NCBI RefSeq assembly: GCF_014596945.1
Contig: NZ_JACVXB010000001.1
Span: 494,314-558,313, forward strand
DNA length: 64,000 nucleotides
Reading direction: 5' to 3'
From: Aestuariibaculum sediminum
GTDB lineage: Bacteria; Bacteroidota; Bacteroidia; Flavobacteriales; Flavobacteriaceae
The notes beneath the pieces are model-generated. The model made no database searches. It saw only the letters and a program-made list of their open reading frames with translations, and was not told the origin of the DNA. The translations under genes and the position numbers were made by a program. Numbering within the stretch: position 1 is the first letter of the stretch; the number at the start of each line of letters is the position of its first letter. This document shows, piece after piece, positions 41,167-51,100 of this stretch.

Positions 41167-42603
41167 ATGATTAAAAAACTATTTTTCTACCTCTTAACCT
41201 ATTCATTATTAATTCATTTTTCTTGTCAGGAAAGCCAATCGACAAGTTCAAAAAATAAGCCTAATATTTTATTAATTATGGCCGACGATTTAGGTTGGTT
41301 CGATACTGGATTTAACGGAAATAATGAACTGCAAACTCCTCATTTAGATGCTCTGGCCGCTAAAGGAATTATTCTGAATAGATTTTACTCGGCATCAACT
41401 GTTTGTTCGCCCACTCGAGCCAGTGTCCTTACAGGTAGAAATCCATTCAGAATGCATATACCAGATGCCAACACAGGACATATGCTTCACGAAGAAATAA
41501 CAATAGCTGAATTATTAAAAAAACACAATTATGCCACGGGTCATTTTGGGAAATGGCATTTAGGTACCTTAACACGATCGGTATCCGATGCTAATCGTGG
41601 CGGAAACCCAGACTTTCATAACGACTATAGTCTACCCACCGAACATGGTTATGATGAGTTTTTCTGTACAGAATCAAAAGTTCCCACGTTTGACCCCATG
41701 TTTTTTCCAACACATTTTTCTGAAGATGAAAGTAAACGTTATGGTTGGAAAGCCATAAAAAACAAGGATTCGGTTCAAAATTATGGCACAGCCTATTGGA
41801 TAGGGCAAGATAAAAAAGCTATTAATAACCTTGAAGGTGACGACTCCAAAATTATCATGGATCGGCTTATCCCGTTCATAGAAAAAGCACATCAAAATTC
41901 GATACCATTTTTCTCCACAGTATGGCTGCATACACCACATCTTCCTGTGGTAAGTGATAGTTTACACCGGAGTAAGTACGATCATCTACCACTAGATAAG
42001 CAGTTATACTATGGGGCTATTTCAGCTATGGATGAACAGATTGGAAGACTTTGGAAAAATCTGGAAGAACTAAATATTACTGAAAATACGATACTTTTTT
42101 TCTGTAGCGACAATGGTCCGGAACTAAATACGCCTGGAAGCTCAGGAATATATCAAGGCGCTAAACGCAGTCTATCTGAAGGCGGAGTTCGTGTTCCTGC
42201 TTTTGCGGTTTGGAATGAACATTTTAATGCCGTAAAAACAACCGATGTTCCGTGTAATACAAGTGATTATCTTCCTACCATCTTAAACATTTTAGGCGAC
42301 ACCTATCCCGACGAACGCCCTCTTGACGGAATTAATATTCTAAATGTTCTAAAAGGAAAAACCAAAGAAAGGAAAAAACCTATGGGTTTTTTGTACAAAG
42401 AAAAAATGTCTTGGGTTACACAGCAATTTAAATTAATAAGTAGGGATAACGGTAAGCACTTCGAACTTTACGATTTGTTGCATGACCCATCTGAAACCGT
42501 CAATATATATTCTCGAAATCCAAACCTTGCAAAACGAATGGAAACTGAATTAAATACATGGCTCAAATCGATAGAAAAAAGTAAAGCTGGAGAAGATTAT
42601 TAA
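41167..42603 (+). CDS. Sulfatase (S1 family, arylsulfatase A-like)
   Basis: 478 residues; lipobox HFSC with Cys20. Signature STVCSPTRASVLTGRN gives the formylglycine precursor Cys80 (CxPTR). Metal-binding Asp40-Asp41 lie in LLIMADDLGWFDTGFNGN. HFGKWHLG (about 123-130), FFCSDNGPELNTPGSSG (about 316-332) and KRSLSEGGVRVPAFAVW complete the family core. It forms a two-gene unit with the preceding sulfatase; together with the GH36-like enzyme it could desulfate and trim sulfated algal glycans. Confidence 0.92.
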   Translation: MIKKLFFYLLTYSLLIHFSCQESQSTSSKNKPNILLIMADDLGWFDTGFNGNNELQTPHLDALAAKGIILNRFYSASTVCSPTRASVLTGRNPFRMHIPDANTGHMLHEEITIAELLKKHNYATGHFGKWHLGTLTRSVSDANRGGNPDFHNDYSLPTEHGYDEFFCTESKVPTFDPMFFPTHFSEDESKRYGWKAIKNKDSVQNYGTAYWIGQDKKAINNLEGDDSKIIMDRLIPFIEKAHQNSIPFFSTVWLHTPHLPVVSDSLHRSKYDHLPLDKQLYYGAISAMDEQIGRLWKNLEELNITENTILFFCSDNGPELNTPGSSGIYQGAKRSLSEGGVRVPAFAVWNEHFNAVKTTDVPCNTSDYLPTILNILGDTYPDERPLDGINILNVLKGKTKERKKPMGFLYKEKMSWVTQQFKLISRDNGKHFELYDLLHDPSETVNIYSRNPNLAKRMETELNTWLKSIEKSKAGEDY

Positions 42604-42777
42604 AACGTAATCCCCTAATAATTTACTTAAATAAAGTACTTAACTATAAAATAAACCCAGCAGTATAAAAACAGAAATAAAACCTTATTTATTTCACTAG
42701 TAATTCAATAGATTTTAGTAACTTAATGGTACGAATTAACTCCCCCTTTCTCTTAGAATATTTTAAAAAATCTAAAA

Positions 42778-44040
42778 ATGAAAAACCATTATCAGCTGTT
42801 AATTATTGGAGGCGGCACGGCGGGCATCATGACCGCAGCCCAAGCTTTAAAACGAAATTCTAAACTAAGTGTTGGTCTTATAGAACCTTCGGAAAAACAT
42901 TATTATCAACCAGCATGGACTCTTGTTGGCGCTGGCACTTACGACTACAATAAAACCGTTAGGGAAGAAAAGAAATTTATACCCAAGGGTACAGACTGGA
43001 TTAAAGATTATGCCGTAGGATTTAAGCCTAAGCAAAATACAGTTACAACAAAATCCAGTGGAGATATTAGTTACGATATACTAGTTATCGCACCAGGCTT
43101 AATTATGGACACTTCTTTAATTGAAGGATTAACAGAATCTTTAGACAAAGGTGTTGTTTGTAGCAATTATACCAACCCTGAACACACATGGAATGTGCTC
43201 AAAAATTTTAAAGGAGGTAATGCCGTTTTTACGCAACCGACCACACCAATTAAATGTGGAGGAGCCCCGCAGAAAGCTGCGTATTTATCGGCCGATTATA
43301 TAAGAAAAAATGGACTCTCAAATAAATCTAATGTAGTTTTTGCCACGCCTGGGTCGGTAATTTTTGGTGTAAAACCTATTGCTAAAACTTTATTAGAAGT
43401 TATTAAGCGTTATGATATTCATTTCAAACCATTTTATGCTCCTATAAAAATTGACGGCGATAATCGTATTATTACATTTAAAAATATAGCACCAGACTCC
43501 AATTCATTTGCTTCTAATGAGGGCAGCCCTTTAAATGAAAAAGTTAAAGAAAATGCTACCATTGAAATGCCTTTTGAAATGCTTCATCTGGCTCCACCAC
43601 AAACCGCTCCTAAATTCATTAAAGAAAGTGAACTCGCGAATGAAGCTGGATGGCTTGATGTAGATCACGGCACATTGCAACACAATACTTTTACTAATAT
43701 ATTTGGATTAGGTGATGTTGCTGGGTTACCAACAGCTAAAACAGGAGCTGCTATCCGAAAACAAGTACCGATTGTTGTAGAAAATATTTCACGCCTTTTA
43801 GATAGTCAAGTAATTGGAGACAATAAATACAACGGTTACTCCTCATGCCCTTTGGTTACAGGATATGGAAAAATGGTATTAGCGGAATTCGATTACAACA
43901 GCAATTTTATTCCTGACCCCAAACTCAAATTAATGCTTATCTCGAATTCCGATAAAGAATCCTGGCGTTTATGGATTCTAAAAAAATACATACTTCCGTA
44001 TCTGTACTGGAATAAAATGCTTAAAGGCAAGGAGGTTTAA
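42778..44040 (+). CDS. Sulfide:quinone oxidoreductase (type II-like)
   Basis: 420 residues. FAD-binding N-terminus LLIIGGGTAGIMTAAQALK (about 7-25). Three key cysteines are present: Cys128 (GVVCSNY), Cys160 in TTPIKCGGAPQKAAYLSADY, and Cys357 in GYSSCPLVTGYGKMVLAEF; the latter two contexts are typical of the SQR group that includes mitochondrial SQOR. Near residue 310 is IFGLGDVAGLPTAKTGAA, the second FAD motif. It oxidises sulfide and passes electrons to the quinone pool at the membrane. It is 174 bp from the sulfatases and need not be functionally linked to them. Confidence 0.9.
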   Translation: MKNHYQLLIIGGGTAGIMTAAQALKRNSKLSVGLIEPSEKHYYQPAWTLVGAGTYDYNKTVREEKKFIPKGTDWIKDYAVGFKPKQNTVTTKSSGDISYDILVIAPGLIMDTSLIEGLTESLDKGVVCSNYTNPEHTWNVLKNFKGGNAVFTQPTTPIKCGGAPQKAAYLSADYIRKNGLSNKSNVVFATPGSVIFGVKPIAKTLLEVIKRYDIHFKPFYAPIKIDGDNRIITFKNIAPDSNSFASNEGSPLNEKVKENATIEMPFEMLHLAPPQTAPKFIKESELANEAGWLDVDHGTLQHNTFTNIFGLGDVAGLPTAKTGAAIRKQVPIVVENISRLLDSQVIGDNKYNGYSSCPLVTGYGKMVLAEFDYNSNFIPDPKLKLMLISNSDKESWRLWILKKYILPYLYWNKMLKGKEV

Positions 44041-44047
44041 ATACTAA

Positions 44048-44941
44048 CTATAAATTGTTAGTACTAAAAGTATCGCCCTGAGCCAAATCGCCTGTATCAA
44101 AACCTTTTTTAAACCAACGCATTCGCTGTGCAGAAGTGCCATGAGTAAAAGAATCTGGAACCACGCGTCCTGTTGAATTCTTTTGTAAGCGGTCGTCGCC
44201 AATAGCATTTGCTGCGTTTAAAGCTTCCTCTAAATCTCCGGATTCCATCATTTTGGTCATTTCCTGCGAGTGGTGTGCCCATACGCCGGCTAAAAAATCG
44301 GCTTGCAGCTCTAAACGTACCGAATACTTATTATATTCGGTTTCGCTTAATTGACTTCGAAGACGGTTCATTTTATCGGTAATTCCCATAATTTTTTGAA
44401 TATGGTGCCCCACCTCATGGGCAATTACATAGGCTTGGGCAAAATCTCCGGGAGCATTTAAACGACGTTCCATATCATCAAAAAAACTTAAATCGATATA
44501 TAGTTTTTCATCACCCGGACAATAAAAAGGCCCTGTTGCGCTAGATGCATTACCGCAGGCAGAAGACACAGAACCTGTAAAAAGAACTAAGGTCGGCTCT
44601 CTGTAATTATCCAATAATTCATTCCAAACGTCTTCGGTATTAGCCAAAATGGTTGCACTGAATTGAGCCAATTCCTCGTCTTCTGCACTCGGTTGATATG
44701 GCGCAGAAGATTCCATTGGCATACCTCCACCAAAAAGCTGCCCTATGAGACTTAATGGGTTTTTTCCCATTAAAAATGAAATGACTAAAAAACCTCCGAC
44801 TATAAAAAGTCCGACTTTCGAAAATAACAGTTTAATAAGAGGGCCTATTAACAAAGGATTAAATCCTCTACCTCCTCCGGAACTCCCCTGTCCTCTTCGG
44901 TCATCAACATTAGAACTTTTTCTTCTTCCTTGCCATTTCAT
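44048..44941 (-). CDS. Neutral zinc metallopeptidase, YpfJ family
   Basis: 297 residues: hydrophilic N-terminus, a TM segment at about 43-58, and a zinc-protease domain with HEVGHH at 175-180 (zinc ligands His175 and His179, catalytic Glu176) and the downstream LELQADFLAGVWAHH (about 206-220) that supplies a third ligand. CGNASSATGPFYCPGDEKLYIDL (about 129-151) and the closing FTHGTSAQRMRWFKKGFDTGD are typical of the KPN_02809/YpfJ family. The natural substrate is unknown. It is convergent with the SQR gene at 7 bp. Confidence 0.92.
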   Translation of the reverse strand: MKWQGRRKSSNVDDRRGQGSSGGGRGFNPLLIGPLIKLLFSKVGLFIVGGFLVISFLMGKNPLSLIGQLFGGGMPMESSAPYQPSAEDEELAQFSATILANTEDVWNELLDNYREPTLVLFTGSVSSACGNASSATGPFYCPGDEKLYIDLSFFDDMERRLNAPGDFAQAYVIAHEVGHHIQKIMGITDKMNRLRSQLSETEYNKYSVRLELQADFLAGVWAHHSQEMTKMMESGDLEEALNAANAIGDDRLQKNSTGRVVPDSFTHGTSAQRMRWFKKGFDTGDLAQGDTFSTNNL

Positions 44942-45074
44942 ACTTATAGTATTTAATTATATATGTAATAGGAATAGCAATTTACATATATTTCCTATAA
45001 TTCAATTTAATGAGGAGGCAGATATTTTCAAAATCAAGTTCCTTTTAACGAAACCTAATGACTTTTAACTAGAA

Positions 45075-46115
45075 CTATACTGAAGGATTTGGAATAATTT
45101 CATGAACCTTATTAATTTCATCTAATACTTCAGTACTTAAATTTAGATTTACAGAATCGATGTTTTCCTTTAATTGTTCCATTGTCGTAGCTCCAATAAT
45201 ATTACTTGTTACAAACGGTTGCTGATTTACAAACGCCAAACTCATTTGTGCTAAAGTCATATTATTATTTTCAGCAATTTTTAAATATTGCTTTGTAGCC
45301 TCAGTACATTGCTCACTACTGTAACGTGCAAACCTTGGAAATAATTTTAATCGGGCATTGTCTGCTGCTGTTCCTTTTATGTATTTACCCGAAAGTACAC
45401 CAAATGCCATTGGCGAGTATGCTAGCAAACCTATTTGCTCCCGCATGGAAATCTCTGCCAAATCCCCTTCGTAGGTTCGATTAAGTAACGAATAAGCGTT
45501 TTGAATGGTTCTCATTCGTGGTAGGCTATGAGTTTTAGATTCTTCGAGAAATCGCATGGTTCCCCAGGCTTTTTCATTTGAGATTCCGATATGTCTTACT
45601 TTTCCTGCTTTAATTTGTTCCTCCATTTTATGGAGTACTTCGTTAAAATTATCGTTCCATTCATCATCAGGATTATGAACATAATCGCGTTTACCAAAGG
45701 TATTTGTTTCACGCTCTGGCCAATGAATTTGATAAATATCGATATAATCGGTTTGCAAACGTTTTAATTCGGCATCTACAGCTTCCGCAATAGATTCACT
45801 TTGCAATCCAGATGTTCTTATATGCGCTGTATAATCACTTGGTCTTCCAACTATTTTACTAGCTAAAATAACCTTGTCACGATTCCCTGTTTTTTTAAAC
45901 CACGACCCAATAATTCTACTCGTTTCTCCCTGACTTTCTGGACTTGCGGGAACAGGATACATCTCGGCAGTATCGAAAAAATTAACGCCCTGTTCCAAAG
46001 CATAATCCATTTGAGCATGACCTTCGGCCTCGGTATTTTGATTACCCCAGGTCATGGTGCCCAGACAAATTTTACTAACTTTTATATCGGTTTTTGGTAT
46101 GGTTGTATATTTCAT
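45075..46115 (-). CDS. Aldo/keto reductase (Tas-like)
   Basis: 346-residue TIM-barrel NADPH-dependent oxidoreductase. Family landmarks: KICLGTMTWGNQNTEAEGHAQMDYAL (about 15-40), NFFDTAEMYPVP with catalytic Asp and Tyr (about 46-57), VILASKIVG with catalytic Lys (about 80-88), DYIDIYQIHWPER with catalytic His (about 122-134), and GISNEKAWG. The 'MYPVPASPESQGETSRIIG' stretch is close to E. coli Tas. The physiological substrate is unknown. Confidence 0.93.
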   Translation of the reverse strand: MKYTTIPKTDIKVSKICLGTMTWGNQNTEAEGHAQMDYALEQGVNFFDTAEMYPVPASPESQGETSRIIGSWFKKTGNRDKVILASKIVGRPSDYTAHIRTSGLQSESIAEAVDAELKRLQTDYIDIYQIHWPERETNTFGKRDYVHNPDDEWNDNFNEVLHKMEEQIKAGKVRHIGISNEKAWGTMRFLEESKTHSLPRMRTIQNAYSLLNRTYEGDLAEISMREQIGLLAYSPMAFGVLSGKYIKGTAADNARLKLFPRFARYSSEQCTEATKQYLKIAENNNMTLAQMSLAFVNQQPFVTSNIIGATTMEQLKENIDSVNLNLSTEVLDEINKVHEIIPNPSV

Positions 46116-46151
46116 GACTTATATGTTTCTTGAAGAATTAAGTGTTAAAGA

Positions 46152-46188
46152 TAAAAAACCTTTCAATTTTAGATTAACTGAAAGGTTT
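46152..46188 (-). terminator. Intrinsic terminator after the OmpA-family gene
   Basis: Perfect 10-bp stem AAACCTTTCA / TGAAAGGTTT with a 13-nt loop, followed on the minus strand by a T run. Confidence 0.85.
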
Positions 46189-46228
46189 AAAAGGATGTTA
46201 ATATTTTACGATTTAATTTGGTACCGTT

Positions 46229-47188
46229 CTACTCTTCGTTTAAAAGCTTAGTTAACTCATCTAATTTCGGTGTTAAAATGACCTCTATCCTGCGATTTTT
46301 GGCACGCCCTTCTGGTGTTTCATTACTTGCTACTGGAGCAAATTCTCCACGACCTGCTGCGGTTAAATTATCAGGGTAAATATCGTCGTTTTCTTCTAAA
46401 ATATTTACAATGGCTGTTGCACGTTTTGTGGATAAATCCCAGTTATCTATCAGTGGTCCATTCCCTGAATAAGGCACATTATCGGTATGTCCTTCAATTA
46501 AAACGGCTATATCTGGGTTTTGCCCTAGTACACTGCCTAATTGCTGTACAGCACGGCGTCCTTCGGCACCTACAGCCCAGCTTCCTGAATTGAATAAAAG
46601 TTTATTTTCCATAGACACATATACCTTGCCTTCGCGCTGTTCTACGGTTAAACCTTTACCTTCAAAATCGGTTAATGCTTTCGAAATGGTTTCTTTTAAA
46701 ATGGTCATTGCTTCTTCTTTTTCAGCAATAAGTCGTTCCAATTCTACCACGCGCTCCGAACGTTCTTCCAACTCTGTTCTTAATTTTGCCAAACGCGCTA
46801 TTTCGGCATTTAAGGCTTGCTCCTTGGCATCGAGCTCGGCTAATAATTCACGGTTTTTTTGAGAATTTTCGGCAATGGCTTTAGAACTGTTTTGCTCTAA
46901 GGCTTTGTATGAAGCCTGTAAGTTTTCTAAATTGGCCTGTGCTGCATTATAATCACTTTGTAAACGATCGCGCTGCTCGGTTGCACTAGCATACGAATCT
47001 TTTAACTTTTTAAGTTCATTTTGACAAATAGTTTTGTCGTCGAGAAGTGTTTCGTTGTCTAAAAGTAGTTTACGGTTTTCCTTTTTTAAACTGTCGTATT
47101 TTTTTTCTAAATCCTTATACACCTGAGGTGATACACACGACACTAAAAACGACAAGCTTAGTGTGGCTAAAACAAATTTTTTAATCAT
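46229..47188 (-). CDS. OmpA-family peptidoglycan-binding lipoprotein with coiled coil
   Basis: 319 residues: lipobox VSC (Cys18), a long coiled coil at about 25-170 (KDLEKKYDSLKKENRKLLLDNETLLDD and onward), then an OmpA/MotB domain at about 190-310 with LLFNSGSWAVGAEGRRAVQQL, VLIEGHTDNVPYSG, and NRRIEVILTP (peptidoglycan-binding Asp/Arg). It anchors the outer membrane to the cell wall, holding the two apart by the coiled coil. It starts 30 bp after xth and has its own terminator. Confidence 0.92.
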   Translation of the reverse strand: MIKKFVLATLSLSFLVSCVSPQVYKDLEKKYDSLKKENRKLLLDNETLLDDKTICQNELKKLKDSYASATEQRDRLQSDYNAAQANLENLQASYKALEQNSSKAIAENSQKNRELLAELDAKEQALNAEIARLAKLRTELEERSERVVELERLIAEKEEAMTILKETISKALTDFEGKGLTVEQREGKVYVSMENKLLFNSGSWAVGAEGRRAVQQLGSVLGQNPDIAVLIEGHTDNVPYSGNGPLIDNWDLSTKRATAIVNILEENDDIYPDNLTAAGRGEFAPVASNETPEGRAKNRRIEVILTPKLDELTKLLNEE

Positions 47189-47218
47189 GTTACAATTCTC
47201 TTTGGGTTTTGTTTGTTG

Positions 47219-47980
47219 TTATTCGATTTCAACTAAAATAGGACAATGATCGCTATGAACGGCCTCTTTTAGTATAACGGCTCTTTTTATTTTTTCTTGT
47301 AATGGTTTTGCTACCATGGCATAATCCAATCGCCAACCCTTATTATTTGCTCTGGCATTAGCACGATAACTCCACCATGTATAATTATCGGGTTCTTTAT
47401 TTAAATACCTATACGAATCGATAAAGCCGCTATCAATAAAACCTCCAATCCATTCGCGCTCTGCTGGCAAGAATCCCGATACTTTGCTTAATCCTTTAGG
47501 GTTATGAATATCAATTTCTTCATGACAAATATTATAATCTCCACAAATGATTAAATTAGGAATCTCCTTTTTTAAGGTATTGATATAGTCTTGAAACATA
47601 TCCATATACTCAAATTTATGATCTAATCGCGCATCATTTGTTCCTGAAGGCAAATACAAGCTCATTACCGAAAGACCATCGAAATCGGCTCTTAAGTTTC
47701 TACCTTCGGCATCCATGGAATCAATTCCCGTGCCATACTCGACATGATTCGGTTCAATTTTACTTAAAATAGCAACACCGCTATAGCCTTTTTTTTGTGC
47801 GCTAAACCAATAATGGTATTTATAGCCTAGGTCTTCAAAAAGCGAAACATCCAATTGCTCCTTTAAAGCTTTAATTTCCTGTAGACAAATAACGTCGGGA
47901 TTCGCCCCTTTTAACCAGTCTAAGAAACCTTTATTAATTGCTGCTCGAATACCGTTTACGTTATAGGATATTATTTTCAT
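47219..47980 (-). CDS. xth: Exodeoxyribonuclease III
   Basis: 253 residues from ATG 47980 (MKIISYNVNGIRAAINKGFLDWL). AP endonuclease/3'-5' exonuclease of the EEP fold: LQEIKA (catalytic Glu, about 33-38), GYSGVAILSK, ICGDYNICHEEIDIHNP (about 143-159), WWSYRANARANNKGWRLDYAMV (about 202-223) and the final SDHCPILVEIE with the catalytic Asp-His. An upstream in-frame start at 48007 adds nine residues outside the family and is rejected. Confidence 0.96.
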   Translation of the reverse strand: MKIISYNVNGIRAAINKGFLDWLKGANPDVICLQEIKALKEQLDVSLFEDLGYKYHYWFSAQKKGYSGVAILSKIEPNHVEYGTGIDSMDAEGRNLRADFDGLSVMSLYLPSGTNDARLDHKFEYMDMFQDYINTLKKEIPNLIICGDYNICHEEIDIHNPKGLSKVSGFLPAEREWIGGFIDSGFIDSYRYLNKEPDNYTWWSYRANARANNKGWRLDYAMVAKPLQEKIKRAVILKEAVHSDHCPILVEIE

Positions 47981-48161
47981 TTTTTTATTTAAAGTTTTAC
48001 AAACCACTTATTTGCATCTAAATATGGTGATAATAAAGCTAATAAGTGCATCTAATTTCTGCTAAATTAAATAATGCGTTACTTTTACACTACATTTTTG
48101 CAGTTCATTTAACAAAAACTATTTACAAAATATTTTAAACGTTTTACGGTTTAAGTATCAA

Positions 48162-51100
48162 ATGAAATTTACAGTTTTCCTTTTTTTGTTTTTTATTAGT
48201 TTTTGGGTTGTGGCTCAAGAACAAACCTCTAATTACCGACAAAAGACGGTTGCTGTAAGCGATACTATTGCAATTGATTCGGTGAGTATTAATTCTAATT
48301 ATTTTTCAATTAATACCTTAAACAATACCGTAATTGACTCTACATATTATACGGTGGATTTTAGCAAAGCGATGTTGTATTTCAAAAAAAGTATAGCACA
48401 CGATTCGATTGTTATAAATTATCTAAACTTTCCCGAATTTTTAACTAAAACCTATAAGCAATTAGATGAATCCATTATTGTTGATAACACGAATAATGTG
48501 CAAACGCTTTATCAACTAAAGCAACCCAATACTTCCAATAACTACACGCCTTTCGATGGCTTAACAACCTCGGGGAGTATATCCAGAGGCGTAACGGTTG
48601 GCAATAACCAAAATTCGGTACTTAATAGCGAATTGGATTTACAGATATCAGGAAAACTAAATGAAAAAATAACACTTCGTGCCTCCATACAGGATGCCAA
48701 TATTCCGTTACAAGAAAGTGGCTACAGTCAGCGCCTAGATGAATTTGATCAGATTTTTATTGAATTGTTTAGTGACACCTGGAATGTACGTGCCGGTGAT
48801 ATCGACTTAGAAAATAATAACTCATATTTTGCTAACTTTTCAAAACGAGTACAAGGTTTATTAGTGCGGGCAAACTTAGGCGAAGAAAACAAAAAAACGA
48901 ATCTATTCGCATCGGGAGCTTTGGTTCGCGGACAGTTTACCAGAAGTCAATTTACAGCTCAGGAAGGGAACCAAGGCCCTTATAAATTACAGGGGCAAAA
49001 TGGAGAATTATTTGTACTAATCGTATCCGGAAGTGAAACCGTTTATGTAAACGGAAGCCCCTTAAAACGCGGAGAAAAAGAAGACTACATTATAGATTAT
49101 AACGCTGGCGAAATCATTTTTAACTCTACTTATCCGATAACTTCAGAAATGCGTATTACTGTCGATTATCAATACAGCGAACGTAATTATTCACGCTTAG
49201 TCGCTTATGGAGGCGGACGTTTTGAAAGCAAAAAACTAAAAATCGGTGTTTCGGTCTATTCTGAAAACGATGCTAAAAATCAGCCTTTACAACAAAACCT
49301 TTCAGAAGAACAGGTACAAATTTTATCGCAGGCTGGCGATAACCGAAACGCTATGGTTGCTCCATCGGAAATACAGGAAAGCTATAATGAAAACCGTATT
49401 TTGTATAAAAAAGAATTCATTAACGGGGTTGAAGCTTTTGTATTCTCAAATAATCCCGACGACCAATTATACCGTGTAACATTTTCGCAAGTCGGCCCAA
49501 ACCAGGGTAATTATATCCTGAGCAACTCTAACGCTATAAGTAATATTTACGAATACATAGAACCTCAACTTGGTGTTCCTCAGGGAAATTATGCGCCTGT
49601 TGTTCAATTAATAGCACCGACTAAACTACAAATAGCAGTAGTGAATGGTAGCTTCACACCTACTGAAAAAACTCATATGGCTTTTGAATTAGCAGTCAGC
49701 AAGAAAGATTTAAATCTATTTTCAAATCTGGACGACAACAATAATGATGGCATTGCAGGAAAACTAAAAATTACCCAAAACATTATAAAAACAGATAGCC
49801 TATGGAATATAAATGTGTTTGCAGATGGCGATTTCATTCAAAAAAACTTTAATACAATTCAACGTTTGTACAACGCCGAATTTAATCGCGATTGGAACTT
49901 AGGCTCTTTAAATGGTCAACCTGTTCTTAGCGATTATAATAATCAGAATTTATTGAGTACCGGAATAAACACCTACCACCCCGAAAAAGGAAACCTTAGT
50001 TATAAGTTTGAACATTTGGGTTACAACGGCTTTTTTAATGGTAACCGGCATTTAATTAACACCGATTTATTGCTAGGAAAATTAAGTATATATTCCAATT
50101 CCAGTTATTTAGACGCAAATTCTACACAGAATGCCTCCACATTTTTAAGGTCGTTTAATCGCATAACTTACAACATGAGAAAAAGTTGGTTAGGCACTAA
50201 ATTAGCCATTGAAGATAATGAGCAACGTAACATTACAACCGACTCACTAACGCCCTTAAGTCAGAAATTTAAATCCTACGAACTTTTTTTCGGTGTGGGC
50301 GATAGCACAAAGATTTTTACAGAAATAGGCTTTAAACACCGAATAAATGATAGTATTAGAAATAATGAAATTCAAAAAGTAAACACATCTAATACCATAT
50401 ATTTAGACACCCGTTTAGTACAAAATAAAAATACCACGCTTGCTTTATATGCTAATTACCGCACCTTAAAAAACATAGACCTCAACATTTCCGATGAAAA
50501 CTCTATAAACTCAAGACTACAATTCAGTCAAAAACTATTTAAACAACTCATTCATTGGAACACTCTTTTTGAAACTAATTCTGGAACTTTACCTCAGCAA
50601 GATTTTACGTATGTAGAAGTAGAACCTGGACAAGGAAGTTATACGTGGATAGACTACAACGGTAATGGCATTCAAGAACTTGAAGAATTTGAAATTGCTC
50701 AATTTCAGGATCAAGGAAAATACATTCGTGTTTTATTACCTAATCGGGTATATATCAAAACACATCAAAACCGCATAAGTCAGACATTAACCATTAACCC
50801 GGCACAATGGTCGCAAAGCGATAGCGGATTAAATAAATTATGGTCTCATTTTTATAATCAAACCAGCTATTTAATAGACCGAAAGTTAAAACGCGAAGGT
50901 CATGGCTTTAATTTAAATCCATTTGAAACTAATGAAAGTAATCAACTTGGGCTTCAACTTAATTTTAGAAATATTTTATTCTTTAATCGCGGTAAACAAC
51001 GTTACACCACATCGTATACGTTTTTATCAAACCGATCTCGAAATCTACTTTCTACCGGATTTATCGAAAATGCCCTTAAAAGCCATCAATTAAATTTTAA

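Noticed and set aside
37317-44040. Complete polysaccharide utilisation locus
   Set aside because: No SusC/SusD pair, hybrid two-component regulator or further CAZymes lie in this region; the TonB-dependent receptors in the window are tied to thiamine and phytase genes instead.
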